Shown here: positions 47,651-59,712 of the stretch, piece after piece | Layout: each line of letters opens with the position of its first letter | Position numbering within the stretch: position 1 is the stretch's first letter | Origin: Dimorphilus gyrociliatus | Lineage: Eukaryota; Annelida; Polychaeta; Dinophilidae | Assembly (NCBI GenBank): GCA_904063045.1 | Contig: CAJFCJ010000005.1 | Coordinates: 561,685 to 625,684 of the forward strand | Reading direction: 5' to 3' | DNA: 64,000 bases | Position numbers and translations under genes: made by a program | Notes under the pieces: model-generated | The model's database searches: none | What the model saw: the letters and a program-made list of their open reading frames with translations, nothing else | What the model was told of the DNA's origin: nothing

Positions 47651-48346
47651 CTAATTGGTCAATTTTCTCTTATACTTTTCAGATTTAGCAGAAGGATTCC
47701 GTGGCCTATGCATAAGATAATGGTGTTTTTCAGAGCATCCTTCGACCGTACATTTAATAGAAGTTTTACAATTGGGTCCTAAGTGACCGATTTTAAGACA
47801 TATATGACACCTACTTTCCTTCTTTAGGTAGGATATTCGCTTCTTTAACGAAAAACCTTTAAAGACTTCGCAATTAACTAAATGGTGAACGTTTTCCGAG
47901 CATAGTCGGCAGGCTCCTCTCACTCCATTCTCGAAATAACTGGCTAGCTTAATAATAGATCGATCTTGTTCACTATAAATTATCTTGTCGTTGACGTGCT
48001 TTTCAACTCTTTTAGATAGTTTTTCAATCTTGCTTTCAAGATCGGCAATCTTCTTGTCGCAATATCTCGATGATATTTCACCGTGAAATATTTCTAATGC
48101 AGTTCCGCAAATATTCATTTTCGACATGTATTTTCTCCACTCTATAGACTCTTGCGCCCATACAATTCTCATATCTTTATCCTTAGACATAGCATCTAGA
48201 ATTCTCTCGAATATTTCCAATATCATTTTCTCATAATTATCAATTTCCTCATAATAATTTCTTACGTCTTCCTGTTCGCCTTCTTTCATTGCCTCCTTCG
48301 ACGACATTTTCTTCTCATAAAGTTCAAGCACTGTAGACGTCGACAT
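47651..48346 (-). CDS. Retroelement Gag-like protein with zinc knuckles (BEL/Pao type)
   Basis: Single-exon 231-residue ORF. The N-terminal 140 residues are charged and helical with coiled-coil character (IADLESKIEKLSKRVEKHV). The C-terminal part has spaced Cys/His knuckles: CRLCSENVHHLVNC, CHICLKIGHLGPNC, then CTVEGCSEKHHYLMH. This order, with a conserved basic stretch between the first two knuckles, is typical of the Gag region of BEL/Pao-type LTR retrotransposons. No protease, reverse transcriptase or integrase, and no LTR, was seen nearby. An intact, stop-free ORF of modest size could be a solo remnant or a domesticated Gag gene. Confidence 0.7.
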   Translation of the reverse strand: MSTSTVLELYEKKMSSKEAMKEGEQEDVRNYYEEIDNYEKMILEIFERILDAMSKDKDMRIVWAQESIEWRKYMSKMNICGTALEIFHGEISSRYCDKKIADLESKIEKLSKRVEKHVNDKIIYSEQDRSIIKLASYFENGVRGACRLCSENVHHLVNCEVFKGFSLKKRISYLKKESRCHICLKIGHLGPNCKTSIKCTVEGCSEKHHYLMHRPRNPSAKSEKYKRKLTN

Positions 48347-48810
48347 TTCACAATTAAATTCCTTTCAAGCTCTTTTTCAGAACGCAGATTTAGTATTGAC
48401 GGTGCTGATTCTACTCAGACTCAGCACTTCTTATTTGCAATATATACTCGCTAGTCAACATAAGGAACTATCAGCCTATATTCTATTATTAATATGAAAC
48501 GAAACTTATTAGTCCAACTATCTCTTCCCAAAGAAAGTAATTTATCAAAACATCAACTGTCAATCTAGGCAAAAGTTCAATCAATAGGCTAACATAAAAT
48601 GGAAATTATTCAAAGAGAATTGAAATAGTTTCCATGGCAAAACTCTATTTTTAATTATCTATTTGGATATTTGCGCAAACTTCTTTCTAGCGAAAAGATA
48701 ATCGATCAGATCTTCGAAAGTCTATTGAAATTTTTGACGTGAGTGTCTTCGTTCTGATTAGTATAAAAACATGATTTCTCCACATAATACATACAACAAC
48801 AGTAGTAGAT
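48347..48810. other. Intergenic, no gene seen
   Basis: Spacer between two divergent start codons (Gag-like ORF and ITIH-like locus). No specific element. Confidence 0.5.
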
Positions 48811-50024
48811 ATGAGAAAGCTAACGCTTTTGTCGCTCATATGTGTTTTTATGATATACAGTAAGATTTGTATTATTGAATTTAAATTGTAATCTAATGAA
48901 TGCTTCTATGCTAATAAGGAGTAGGAGGTGAAGTTCTATACGCTAACCTTAGGTTCAAGTCGAAGCGTAGATGAAGGGGATTCTGTATCATTTCAAATTC
49001 TTCAAATGACAGATACGGGAGCAAGCTGCTCGTAAGTAGTGATTTTCCTTGTCCTATATTATCTTAATAATTAGGAATCTATTTTTCATTCAATGTACCT
49101 CCTAGCCTCTCTCTCTTCTCAGCCTCGAAGGCTGACGATTCAGATTTTGACATAAGTATTAAAATAGGATCTCAAACTTTCGCCATAGATCAAACGTTTA
49201 CTTTCAACGGACCCGATCTAAACGTCACAATTACAACTTTAGAAGACTCTGAAATGGAAGAAGAGTAAATTTTAGCTATGATGTTTCAATGTACAAACGT
49301 AACGTCTCCTGATTTACCAATGCCAATGCTAATCTCCATAAGAAACAAGGTTCCCTCAACAACTGGTTCAAGTGATCCCCACTTTTTACAAATAGTTAAA
49401 GATAAGAAAACGGATAAGGCAAAATTTATATGCTATGACGTGACGGGTAAAACTGGGGATAAGATAAGAATTTTCTCAGATTATTCTTCGAATATAACTG
49501 TTATTGGACAACCTGTGGACGATTACTACATGCATAAAGTATTCATCTATTTCCCATCTGGAAATTTAACAATCACAATGAATGAAATATATTTACAATC
49601 GATCAGCATTATGCAATGGAAGAATGAACTGGACTTTTTTCAAAGTTACAATGGCCGATTATCGTTAAAGAAAACGAATCATATTTTGCATATTAGACCA
49701 TCTTTTTCAGATTCTCAGTTGACATACAAGATTATCAAATCGAAAAAACTGATAGGCGGATACTATCTTGACATTTCAATTGAAGGGCTGGGATTCAATT
49801 ATCATAAAACAGGAGGTCTTATAGGACGTATTGGGAGAAATGACTTTAACTTTTATGATAATATTCAAAAGCAAGATTTAATAACTGAAGAGAAAGTTGG
49901 AATTGTTGCAAATGGTTGTTTAATAAGCGGAAGAAAAGAGAATAGAGGTGGTAAATACTGCTGGTTAATAAATGCTGATGATGCCATCTACCCATTCAAC
50001 TTGTCCGAGTATATTTATACCTAA
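48811..50024 (+). pseudogene. ITIH C-domain-like locus with in-frame stop (gene or pseudogene)
   Basis: 48811-48859 encodes a signal peptide (MRKLTLLSLICVFMIYS). Coding-like segments at about 48929-49034 and 49124-49265 share one frame (SVDEGDSVSFQIL; FDISIKIGSQTF) and end at a TAA (49266-49268). The same frame reopens at once into a domain like the ITIH heavy-chain C terminus: SSDPHF, CYDVTGKTGDKIRIFSD, NITVIGQP, GGLIGRIG, DFNFYDN, and a late Cys (YCW) to a stop at 50024. The stop could be removed by an intron 49156-49275 (GTATTA...TTTTAG, phase-compatible), at the cost of coding-like sequence. I could not join the signal exon to exon 2 in phase. Either a damaged gene or one with splicing I could not resolve. 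A diverged relative is at 14043-14856. Confidence 0.5.
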
Positions 50025-50377
50025 AAAGTTGGAAACATTAAGGAAGAGTAGACTTTACTATGCTTTTTATACATCAATATTAATATAGTTTAAATATTAA
50101 TTTCATTATACAGTATTGTTGTAATAATCATCTGAGTAAATGTTTGTCTATCGTTCCTTTTTACAGCGTTTTAGGAGGACAAAAATCTTGTCCGTTTACT
50201 AGATTATTCAATATATTAATATGAATGAAAATTTGCTCAAGCAATTAACATGAAAGTATACGTCAAAAATCAGTTAGCAAAACAAGCAATGATAATCGAT
50301 TTGTTTCTCCAGTTGAATATTTATTACTGAACAGAAATATTTCTAATTCATTGTTCTTTCAATTCTCCTCAGAACGA
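50025..50377. other. Intergenic, no gene seen
   Basis: Short AT-rich spacer before LamG-like gene 2. Confidence 0.55.
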
Positions 50378-51386
50378 ATGGTTAACAGACATCTAAACTT
50401 CTTTCTAAGTCTCTTACTACCTTTCTTCTATTTTAGCAGTGAGTGAAAAATAGTTCTATCTATTATTGTTTCAAACTGTTGTGAGTTATTTTTCAGCAAC
50501 ACTTTCTAGATCACCGTGGCTTTTTTCGGATGACAAGACTGTCTTATTATATGATTTCTATAATGTAACAGAGGACGGTACAGTTCCCCATCAATCTGAG
50601 ATAAGAGATTTGTCAAAAAAGAAAAAAATTGGACATATAGCGGGTAACAATGTTGTCTATGGCAAAAATGGATATATTTTCTTGCCTGAATTTTCCAAGT
50701 TCATTGTAAATATATTTAGTTGTATATAAACTTTATACAGACCGGAAATGTTTGCGTCACTTATCATACAAAAATCTATTTATAGGTTACGAGTGACGAT
50801 GACCTAAAACCTAATGGAAGTTTTACTATTGAAATGATTATGAAAGAGGACTACCGTATTCAAGGAAACTATCCGTTATACATTTTTAAAAAAGATTTCC
50901 AAATTAGTTTAAGAATTGCTAAAAATGGTTTCGCAGATTTGGTTTATAATACTGAAAGCAACGGACTATTATTAACCAATTTTATGATTGAAAGCTTAGG
51001 AGAATCATTGGAGTATATTGGTTTAACATTTAACTCTCAATCCTCCAAATTAATTTTGTATAAGAATGCTGAAAAAGTGAAAGAACTAACTCTGTCTGTT
51101 CAACTTCAACAAAGCAATTATCCTTTATATATAGGTCATTGTGATACTAGTTGCAATCCTCGTGATTTTGAAGGCCGCATATATGCCTTTAAATGGACTA
51201 ACGTTTATAGAGAACAAGAATACTTTAATGAAACTTGGGAAAGAGGTAATTGTGTGTGTAAAGAATCTTATTAAATTTCATTATTATAAAACATCTTAAA
51301 GCGTCTGAGAATACTAACTTGTACTAGAGTTTCACGATTACACAGGTTCTCTAGACATTCTAGATCTTGTTCACTTTATCTCCTAG
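50378..51386 (+). CDS. Secreted LamG/concanavalin-like protein, paralogue 2 of 3
   Basis: Exons 50378-50438, 50497-50705, 50786-51245 and 51346-51386 are in phase and give 256 aa. Signal peptide MVNRHLNFFLSLLLPFFYF. The core repeats the family pattern: WLFSDDKTVLLYDFYNVTED, FTIEMIMKED, YIGLTFNSQSSKLILYKNAEK, YIGHCDTSC, RIYAFKWTNVYREQEYF. Exon junctions match the paralogues at 26786 and 58342. The end of exon 2 needs the donor after FSKFI (GTAAAT), slightly downstream of the equivalent site in paralogue 1. Extracellular binding role inferred. Confidence 0.78.
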
Positions 51387-51828
51387 ATAAAGTTTAAACA
51401 GAACTGTCTTTAATATCATTTCATTATTTAAAACTATTGAATTTTTTAATGCGTAACACAAACAAATTTGAAATAGTTATTCACACAATGTTCGATCATT
51501 ACAAAAGCCACTAATAAAGACAATAAACCTAACTACTAATAGGTACATATAAACCAGAATTTAGATTCAAATATACGATATGATTTTGAAGAAAATGTTG
51601 AAAATTCAAAAGGATCAGGTAAGAATCAATGTGTTTTTCAGTTGACAATAATAACTATAACACCTATAATAATAATAATAATAATATTAATTTATTTTCA
51701 AGTTCCAAGAGATTGTTAACAGAATATTTAATAGATAAAAACAATGAAATGAAAACAGTTTTTTTCTGATTAAGTCTGGAGTTGGCATCACGAAGGAAAT
51801 GAAGACTTAAATTAAATATATATATATA
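51387..51828. other. Intergenic with ATA microsatellite
   Basis: Tail-to-tail spacer between LamG-like gene 2 and the Cys-rich gene. A short (ATA)n run lies around 51668-51690. No gene. Confidence 0.6.
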
Positions 51829-54800
51829 TTAATATAAAATGTATATACATGTATAGTGTAAAATAATGGAAAATGTAATTAATGTTATCATAGGTAAGTC
51901 TCTCGATTTTCCGGCTGTGCCGTCCAAGAACCAATTATTACAATTTGAAGTTGAGCAACATTTACTGCATTCCTTCTGTCCATCTACAGTTCTGCAATTT
52001 TCATTACTGTAATCTGTCGAACATCGTTCGCTACCGCACTTTCTTATATAGGTGATTTCATTTTCTCTCTCTCTTCGTATTACCCAGCAATCTCCAAACG
52101 TGCAATTGACAACTTTAATGCTGGCTGTGAAATTGAAATGTTTAGACAACTCTCCTCCGCACGTATCTCTATTACCAACGCAAGAATAGCATTTTTCTGC
52201 AATAAGATTCAAGTATTTTTAATATCAATATGATAAATCTATTGAAATTGAAATATAAATAATTACTTGCACACCGAGTTCCGTAATTCGCTTTGAAAGT
52301 GTTGTCTTCGCACTTTTCGCATAATTTTCCATGAATGCAGTCTGTACATTTATCAATACTGCAGTAAATGCACGATGATCCGTCATTTTTAAGTGTATAC
52401 CCTCTTCGGCAGGAACGGCATTTTGTCTTATCATCTTGATCAGCATCACTACAAGTTTCGCAGTTTTCAAAGGTGACATCCGAACATAATTTGCATCTTC
52501 CATTACTTTGTAACGAATATTTATTGGAAATGCAACTTTGGCATCTAGTTGTTTTGTCAGTTAAGACCGTACAGAAATTGCAATTTGTTGAGCAAGGAAC
52601 ACATGTTCCATCCGTGTCTCTGGCAAAGTTTTTATAGCATTTACTACATACAAGATTTTTGTTAACCAGTATACAAATTTCGCAATTTTCTGGACATTTA
52701 CTGCAAATATTTGTACTTAAGAAATGATTACTCGCACAAGAAGTACACTCAAGCTCAGCACCTGTCTCTATCTCTTGGCAACTTTGGCATTCTCTCACTC
52801 CGCACGACTCGCATAGGCCGTTTTTAAGTCCATATCTACTTAAACATGATGTACATCTTACTCTTTCCTCTTCCAAAACGCATTCTTTACAACCACCAGG
52901 ACAGGGGGAACATGATTTTACCTCGTTTAAATAATAGCCAAAGACACACGAAGAACAAGAGTACTTGTGAGTAAAAGAACATCCATTACAGCCAACAGGG
53001 CAAATTCGGCATACTCCGCTAACGAGAACATGTGTAGTGTAATTACAAGAAGAGCAGATTGTCATATCAAAAAGCCTTTGATATCCAAGACAATTTCCAT
53101 TCCTTTCGTAACATTTTTTATCGAAAGAACTATAGAAATATCCATCTTCACATTTATCTATATCGCATTTACCAGCACCGTTTTTGTTACAGAGTTTACA
53201 ATGAGAAGCACACTCTTTAATAAATATGTATTAGGAAATAAATGAGCTTTGTTTTTGCAATGCGGAATTTATACTTACTTTCACAGGCATTCGGAGTTAC
53301 CTCATTATTCAGATAGTAGCTAGATTCACATAATTGCGGTATGAGATTATCACTTAATGTACTTTCGTAGCTACATCTCAATACTCCTTCTCCAGTACAT
53401 TTTACACAAGTTCCGACTAATCTCTTCCTAATGAAACCATCTTTACATCCGTCCGGCAGACATTTATCTTTTTCAGTACAAAAGTCACAATCTGAAGCGC
53501 AACTCTCACACTGTCCAGAAGAATCAATAAAATACGATTTAGAACATTTTAAGCAAACAAATTTGCTGCTAATATCTTTTGTACAAAGTAAACAATTTGA
53601 AATTGGACAAATTTCACACTTGAAATCCTTATCCCTCAAAGCCGAATTCCCTATACAACTGAATTGTTTACAAAGGATCTTTGTTTCATCTGAGCTATCA
53701 AAATAGCAGTCACTACATGCCATAGGAGTCTGAGGACACTGGACACATATCTTTTCACTGTTCAAGGCGTATCCAGCTAAGCATTCTTTACACTGTTTAT
53801 TTGTGGATCCTAAATGAACTTCGCACGCCTTGCATCCAACACCGCATTGAATACACGTCCCTGTACTCTGAATACCATGATAAAGTCCATAATTATCATT
53901 ACATTCTACGCAGAAAGATGTATGTGTTAACAAATTTTTATCATGTCGACACTTTCGACAGTGCGATGTTCCAGCCCCCGGCGACGTAGTACAACTTAGG
54001 CATTGTTTGGAATCAAAACTCAAAGTATATCCTTCCAAGCATTCAGAGCATTTACAAATATTGTTATCCAAATAAAGCTTATCCACCTTACATTGTGATA
54101 TTGACATTTCTGAACAAGAAATACAAGTAATTTCATCCTTTGATAGAATTTCATCAGATTTACATCTACATTTGCACATGTCATCTGATACATATTTAGA
54201 TCCACCAACACAAGTAGTCGAAGAACAATCGACGCACTTTGTTCCATCATCATTCAGTACAGCCTCATCGAGGCATAAAGTACATCGACAATAATATTGA
54301 CCAGATACAAGTTGTAAAGAATATTTGGCGCAAAATGAAATGAAACATTTCAAACAGCCAGACATGTCTGGTTTCATCAGATAATTACTCCCTGGTATAT
54401 TAGTTTGGCACGTCGAACATAAACATTTACTATTAAGGGATATTGCTAAGAGACAATTCGTCATAGAAGATTGCAGTGAACAAGTTTGACACGTATAATA
54501 GAGAGATGATGTAAATTCAATTATTTTGTTATCTTCACATTGAGCACATCGTCCATTAGATGGTTGAGATGGTGAGTCAGTTTGTAGATATTTATAATAA
54601 ACACATCCGTTGATTATCGTTTGAACTGGCAGCGGTGTTGTTGAATCTGAAACCTTGAAATGATTAATAGCCGGCACTTGGCATTGCAGAGGATTTCCAT
54701 ATAGGTACTCCTGTTCGCAATTCCAGCCAACAGAGGATACGCATGTAGATCTACTATCAGAAAGAATGTAACTCGGGGAACAGTCTCTACAAAGAGTCGA

Positions 54801-57749
54801 CGGTGTTGGTGAAATATAAATAGTTGCAGAGCAGTCTGGTAGAGAATATGAAACTGCTGCACAAGAATAGTAAAAGTTAGCAAAATTTGTTCCGTCATAA
54901 GTGTTCGTAAGGCAAGATAGACAGCCACAAAGGTCAGGATTAGAATGTAATACCCACGGTTCTGCACAGTTGCTTGAAGTACAAGTACTATGTCCACAAT
55001 TATAACCCTTTCCAATTGAGCATTTAGTGCATATAACTTTATATGTGTTGTGATATATGCATGATAGACAATGTGGAACAGTGTCCGAGCACTTAAAACA
55101 CTTTTCATTGTATAGATAATAGCCATTAATGCAACGAAGACATTTCATATAATTTTTGTCGATCCCGGAATGATTTGGATCCCACCGAGAGCACCCAGGT
55201 GAAATACCTGAAAAATTTAATAATTAGTAAAAATTAATAACTTCTATAATCTCATCAACAAACGTAGACATTTGGTTGTTAGAAGGTCGTATCCTCCTTT
55301 GCACCCTGCTATGGAAAAGGATTCATACGTTCCCGTACACCATAGTGCGTTGGGATCAAGCGTTTGGCATGCTGCATTTATATTAATGTAATTAGATATG
55401 ACAAAAACAAATAGGAAAGTGAGTATATTACTTTTGCAATTTCTGTTTCCCAGAGAATTCTGAAAAACAGTTCGATAGTTTGTTGATTCGTCACCAATAC
55501 AGCCACCTAGTTTACATTTGCATGACGTACCATCATACTCCAGGATTGCACATGACGGTCTTGCATCCGAACAATCTATCCAAAAATAAATCGTAATTTA
55601 ATAATATAAATGTGCAAAAAGTAGCATTTAAGGATTCTACCGTAACAGCCCTTAACCTCAACTCCTGCAATATTGACTGTAAGCCATTGTTTTGCGGTTG
55701 AACAAGTAACGCACTCAACATCTGTTCTCTCACTATTAAGGACACATTCGATGCAATCGCTTCCACACGATTTACAAACCCCAGAATTAGGTCCATCTAA
55801 AATAACTTGTGACCCCTTTGGACATGATCTACAATAACAAATTCCCCCTTCGTCTACGATACTCTTGGAATTGCACGAACTATCAGATGGACATGACAGC
55901 GAACAAGCTTGAGTTGTAAATGAGAACTTCTTATTTAATGAGTTTTCTTTAACAGAACAAGGCGATCTTAAACATTTTACTTCTCCCAAAATTACTTCAC
56001 AATAATCACAATTAGATATAGATGAACAAGAACGACAAAGAGTTATATCGGATGTACCACTTTTATATTCTGGAGCGTATCCTTTACTACATTTCAAGCA
56101 TGTGCTACTTACGCCAGTCTTTTTACACAAATCGCATCCACTCTGACAAGGAAAGCAAAATCCAGTGAGATCATCAAATCCAAAAGTACGTTGACATTTT
56201 GAAGGATAACAAACGGGAAAATCTGAATTTGCAGTGGGAAAGTAGCATTTATCACAATTCTGAGGACAAGCTAAAAAGAACTTTCACATTAAAAGTGAAA
56301 TTTATTGATCTTTGAGGAAACTTACGAATACACTCTCCGTCAACACGTTTAGTCCAGGACTTTCCATTAGCATTTTCCAAACAGAAATGGTTCGAATTAG
56401 TTCCTAAGCACTCAGTTTTTCCTCTAACATTATTATATGTACATTGTTTACAATTATCAGGGCATTTCGAACATTGTTTTGCTTCATTTAAAGTATATCC
56501 TTCTATACATTGTCCCTCCAAACACTTCAGTTTATGTTCAGAAACTGCGCATTTTAAGCAATTATTCGGACAATGATCGCAAATTTTAGTGTTTGACGAT
56601 CCATAATTGGCTTTACATTTTACACATTCTACTCGGCCATTTATTTCGTCGCACAAATCGCAATTAGGTGGACACGGGGCGCATATATCTTCTTTTACGT
56701 AAAATTCAGTTTGACATTTTTTACAAGTACCGTGTCCACTAGTAATATCACATTCAATGCATGCAAAATGAACGGCTTGGCTACATAGTAAACATCTCCC
56801 AGTGTTGGAAAGAGAATAGGCTGACGATTCGCAAACTGAGCATCTGTCTTTGTTCAAACAATGTTTACATCCAAGAAGAAACTGTGAACAAAGTTGACAA
56901 ACGACTCTTCCATTGTCTTCCGATTTAAAGGCTAAACTTGAGCAGGCACTACACGATATCCCCGTATATTTAGAATGAATGCACGAGATACAGTATTTTC
57001 CACAAGCTATAAGAATAAATAAGAATGAAACGTAGAATAAATGACACTTTTTCGTTATTTTAAAATTACAAGTGCACCCTCCATCATTATTAATTGCGTA
57101 GGCATCTTTGCATTCTTTGCATTCCGTACGTTTTGTGAACGAATTCCATTCGCAAAAATTACAATTTAAGGGGCAAGGTAAACAGTCTTGTGTATCTTTT
57201 CTTAACGTATATGCAGTATTGCATTCCAAGCAGGCTGGTGTATTAGTACAATTCAAGCATCCGCTCGGACAGGCTGAAAAGAAACGTCGTTAACGCATAT
57301 TTATAAATAGTAATGTTTTTTATACAATTGCAAATGTTCTTATCCAAAAAGTGGCCGGGTTTACAATCCAAGCACTCGGTAGCTTCATACTCTGTATTCC
57401 ATACAGTTTTCTCGCGACAGTTGAAACAATTATCGGGACATTCTGATATAAAAGAAATGTACTTAAATAAAAAGAAACTGTTGAATGTAGACGATTAAAT
57501 ACTAAGGCATTTCGACTGATTGACACTCAATTCATAGCCAGTATCGCATGTTCTGCAGGATAGTACATGTTTATCAACCTTAATAATTTCACACTGATAA
57601 AAATCGTTGTCTTTTACCAATGCACATTTAACAAGATCTGCCAAAGAAATAGATTTCCCTTCAATTTAACAGCAAAAAAACAATAGAGATAAATAATTTT
57701 TACCTTTTGTGTAGAAAAGACAAAACGTTATAATTAAGAATATTTTCAT
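51829..57749 (-). CDS. Giant furin-like Cys-rich surface protein ending in a Ly6/uPAR domain
   Basis: Multi-exon gene, roughly 1,750 residues. Exon 1 (57749-57704) is a signal peptide (MKIFLIITFCLFYTK); exon 2 is 57637-57503. Main exons lie at about 57256-57070, 57000-56320, 56270-55640, 55580-55440, 55390-55260, 55207-53276, 53215-52270 and 52195-51829. Nearly the whole protein is arrays of about 40-50 residues with C-x2-C, GY and C-x2-C-x6-C spacing (CPPNCDLCDEINGRVECVKC), as in growth-factor-receptor Cys-rich/furin-like repeats and protist variant surface proteins. The last exon joins in phase and encodes a Ly6/uPAR (three-finger) domain (start KCYSCVGN, end KCCSTSNCN) with a hydrophobic C terminus fitting a GPI signal. 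No kinase or TM receptor domain is present. Function unknown; surface display inferred. Confidence 0.8.
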
Positions 57750-58341
57750 ATCAAATGATCAAAATTTAAACCTGGCGAAAAGTTTACAAGCAGGAATATG
57801 TTCTTTTCCGATTGTTTTGAAAACGAAACTAGAAATGAAGGATTATAGAACAATCTGAAAACTAATGCAAGCCCATATTCTTTTGTAAATCCGAAAGAAT
57901 GGTAAATGATTAGAATATTAGAATAATCTAGGTCAATAGACGTAAGTGAAATATAATGAAAAATTAAAGGTAAATTGTTTAGATCCTACAAAATGTTGGT
58001 GTAATACTTAAATAAAAATAATATCATGTTTATTTAATTACGTTCGTGTGTCTTAAATATTATAAAATCTATCCAGTGCCATGCTATATAGAGTCTTGAG
58101 AACCAATGCGGTGTTAGCTTTGTACACAGGGGAATTTTGAAATTATTAAATATTAACTCTTAGTAAGGTTTAGCTCTCCGAACCTTTAATCAGATCAATT
58201 TACCTATAAAACTTGTAATTCGTACAAAAATAGAAATATATTCATAGGTTTGAATTTGGCTTAATACGCTGTGTCCATTGTTAAATATAATAAATTATGT
58301 TAAAGTTGTAGTTTCGGTTAAAAAACCACAGCAAATGCATT
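57750..58341. other. Intergenic, no gene seen
   Basis: Promoter side of the Cys-rich gene and 3' flank of LamG-like gene 3. Confidence 0.5.
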
Positions 58342-59271
58342 TTAAAAATGAACTTTGATGTTTTCTATTCAATTTTCTAATGAAATACAAAAAGTAATCA
58401 TAAAACTTACTGTTAAAATTGTTCCAATTTGTGGAAAAGTAGGAAGTATCTCTAACTAAATGGGACCATTTAAAAGCGTAGATCTTTCCTTGAAAGTTTG
58501 AATTATGTACTTCATTCTCATAATTGCCGATGATAAGGTCTTCGTACGAATCAATGGAAATGAAAGATTTTTCCTCCGTTTGAATTAATACCCCATTTAC
58601 ATAGAATGAAATTATTGACGATTGGTCATGATATGTTATTGCCAGATATATTAATGAATTTTCCGTTGTAGGTAAAGTAAAACTTACATAATAATCAGAA
58701 GCAAATCTGTTTACGAAAAATTCTCCATTACCCAATTTTGTAAGTTTCACCCCCAAGGAATCTCCTTTGTGAAAACACCAACACGGTTGATTCGATGGTA
58801 TACCTTGAAAATCATATTGTACAACTATTTCAACTGTGAAATCATCATGGGGTTCTAGCTCATTGGAGGATTGAACCTAGGAAAAAACAAACAATGGCAT
58901 AAGAGAAGAATATAAGTATATTCCTTTGAAAATTCGTACCTGAAGATAATCCATATTATTGAAATATATAGAACCATCTTCTTGATAAGAAGCTGATGGT
59001 CCAAGTATTTTCTTTTGAAACGGATAATTAGCCCTATCACTGATGGTAGTATCACTAACGATAGCTTCAGTTTTATTGATATCGTACCAATCGAATAGCA
59101 GTTTCGTTTTAGAATCAACAGAAAGCCATCGAGTTCGGCAATTAAAACAAGCTAAGAAATAGAAAGAATATAATTGATTTGTTTCTGAAAGGAAATGATT
59201 AACAATTTACCGAAAGAAGAGAATATTACAGCAATCTTGAATGGTATAATCAACGTACAAAACCAATTCAT
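58342..59271 (-). CDS. Secreted LamG/concanavalin-like protein, paralogue 3 of 3
   Basis: Exons 59271-59211 (signal peptide MNWFCTLIIPFKIAVIFSS), 59151-58940 and 58876-58411 are in phase. The last exon is uncertain; the best guess ends at a stop at 58342. Core features: TKLLFDWYDINKTE, EDGSIYFNNMDYLQ, FTVEIVVQYDF, YLAITYHDQSSIISFYVNG, KIYAFKWSHLVRDTSYF. Intron positions equal those of the paralogues at 26786 and 50378. It lacks the Cys pair found late in the other two and instead has CWC in the middle of the domain. Confidence 0.72.
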
Positions 59272-59621
59272 GATTGACGCTTACAGATATAAAGTGGAAA
59301 ATATAGAAAAAGGCATACTTTATATAATAACTATTTCGTCAAATTGAACATGTTTGTATCATTTATTAGATAGAAACTTGTATTATATTTCATCGTAACA
59401 TGTTTATTTTATTGATATAACTGCAAAATGTAGCTGTTGTCATACAAAGAGCAATTAACGGATAAATAATAATTTATATTTAGAATAACGTGCCTCATGA
59501 AGAGTTAAGTTTATAAAAAGAATCGTTGCATCTTGATCTTATGAATAAAAAATGAATTTCCTGTATAGCAAATAACCAATACTCTATTTATAAGCTATTT
59601 TAATGCACTCTATATCAAGTC
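59272..59621. other. Intergenic, no gene seen
   Basis: Promoter side of LamG-like gene 3, up to tRNA-Arg copy 6. Confidence 0.55.
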
Positions 59622-59712
59622 GTCTCCGTGGCGCAATGGATAGCGCGTCGGACTTCTAGTAGGCTAGAACGAGGTTATTCGGAGGCTGTGGGTTCGAGTC
59701 CCACCGGAGATG
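59622..59712 (+). tRNA. tRNA-Arg (TCT) copy 6, intron-containing
   Basis: Same 91-nt gene as copies 2, 3 and 5; long T runs follow. Confidence 0.94.

Noticed and set aside
49265-49275. 11-nt GTAAATTTTAG 'intron' at the ITIH-like stop
   Set aside because: Too short to splice and it shifts out of the ITIH-like frame.
53431-53989. Plus-strand open frames opposite the Cys-rich gene
   Set aside because: Antisense of dense Cys codons; no independent support.
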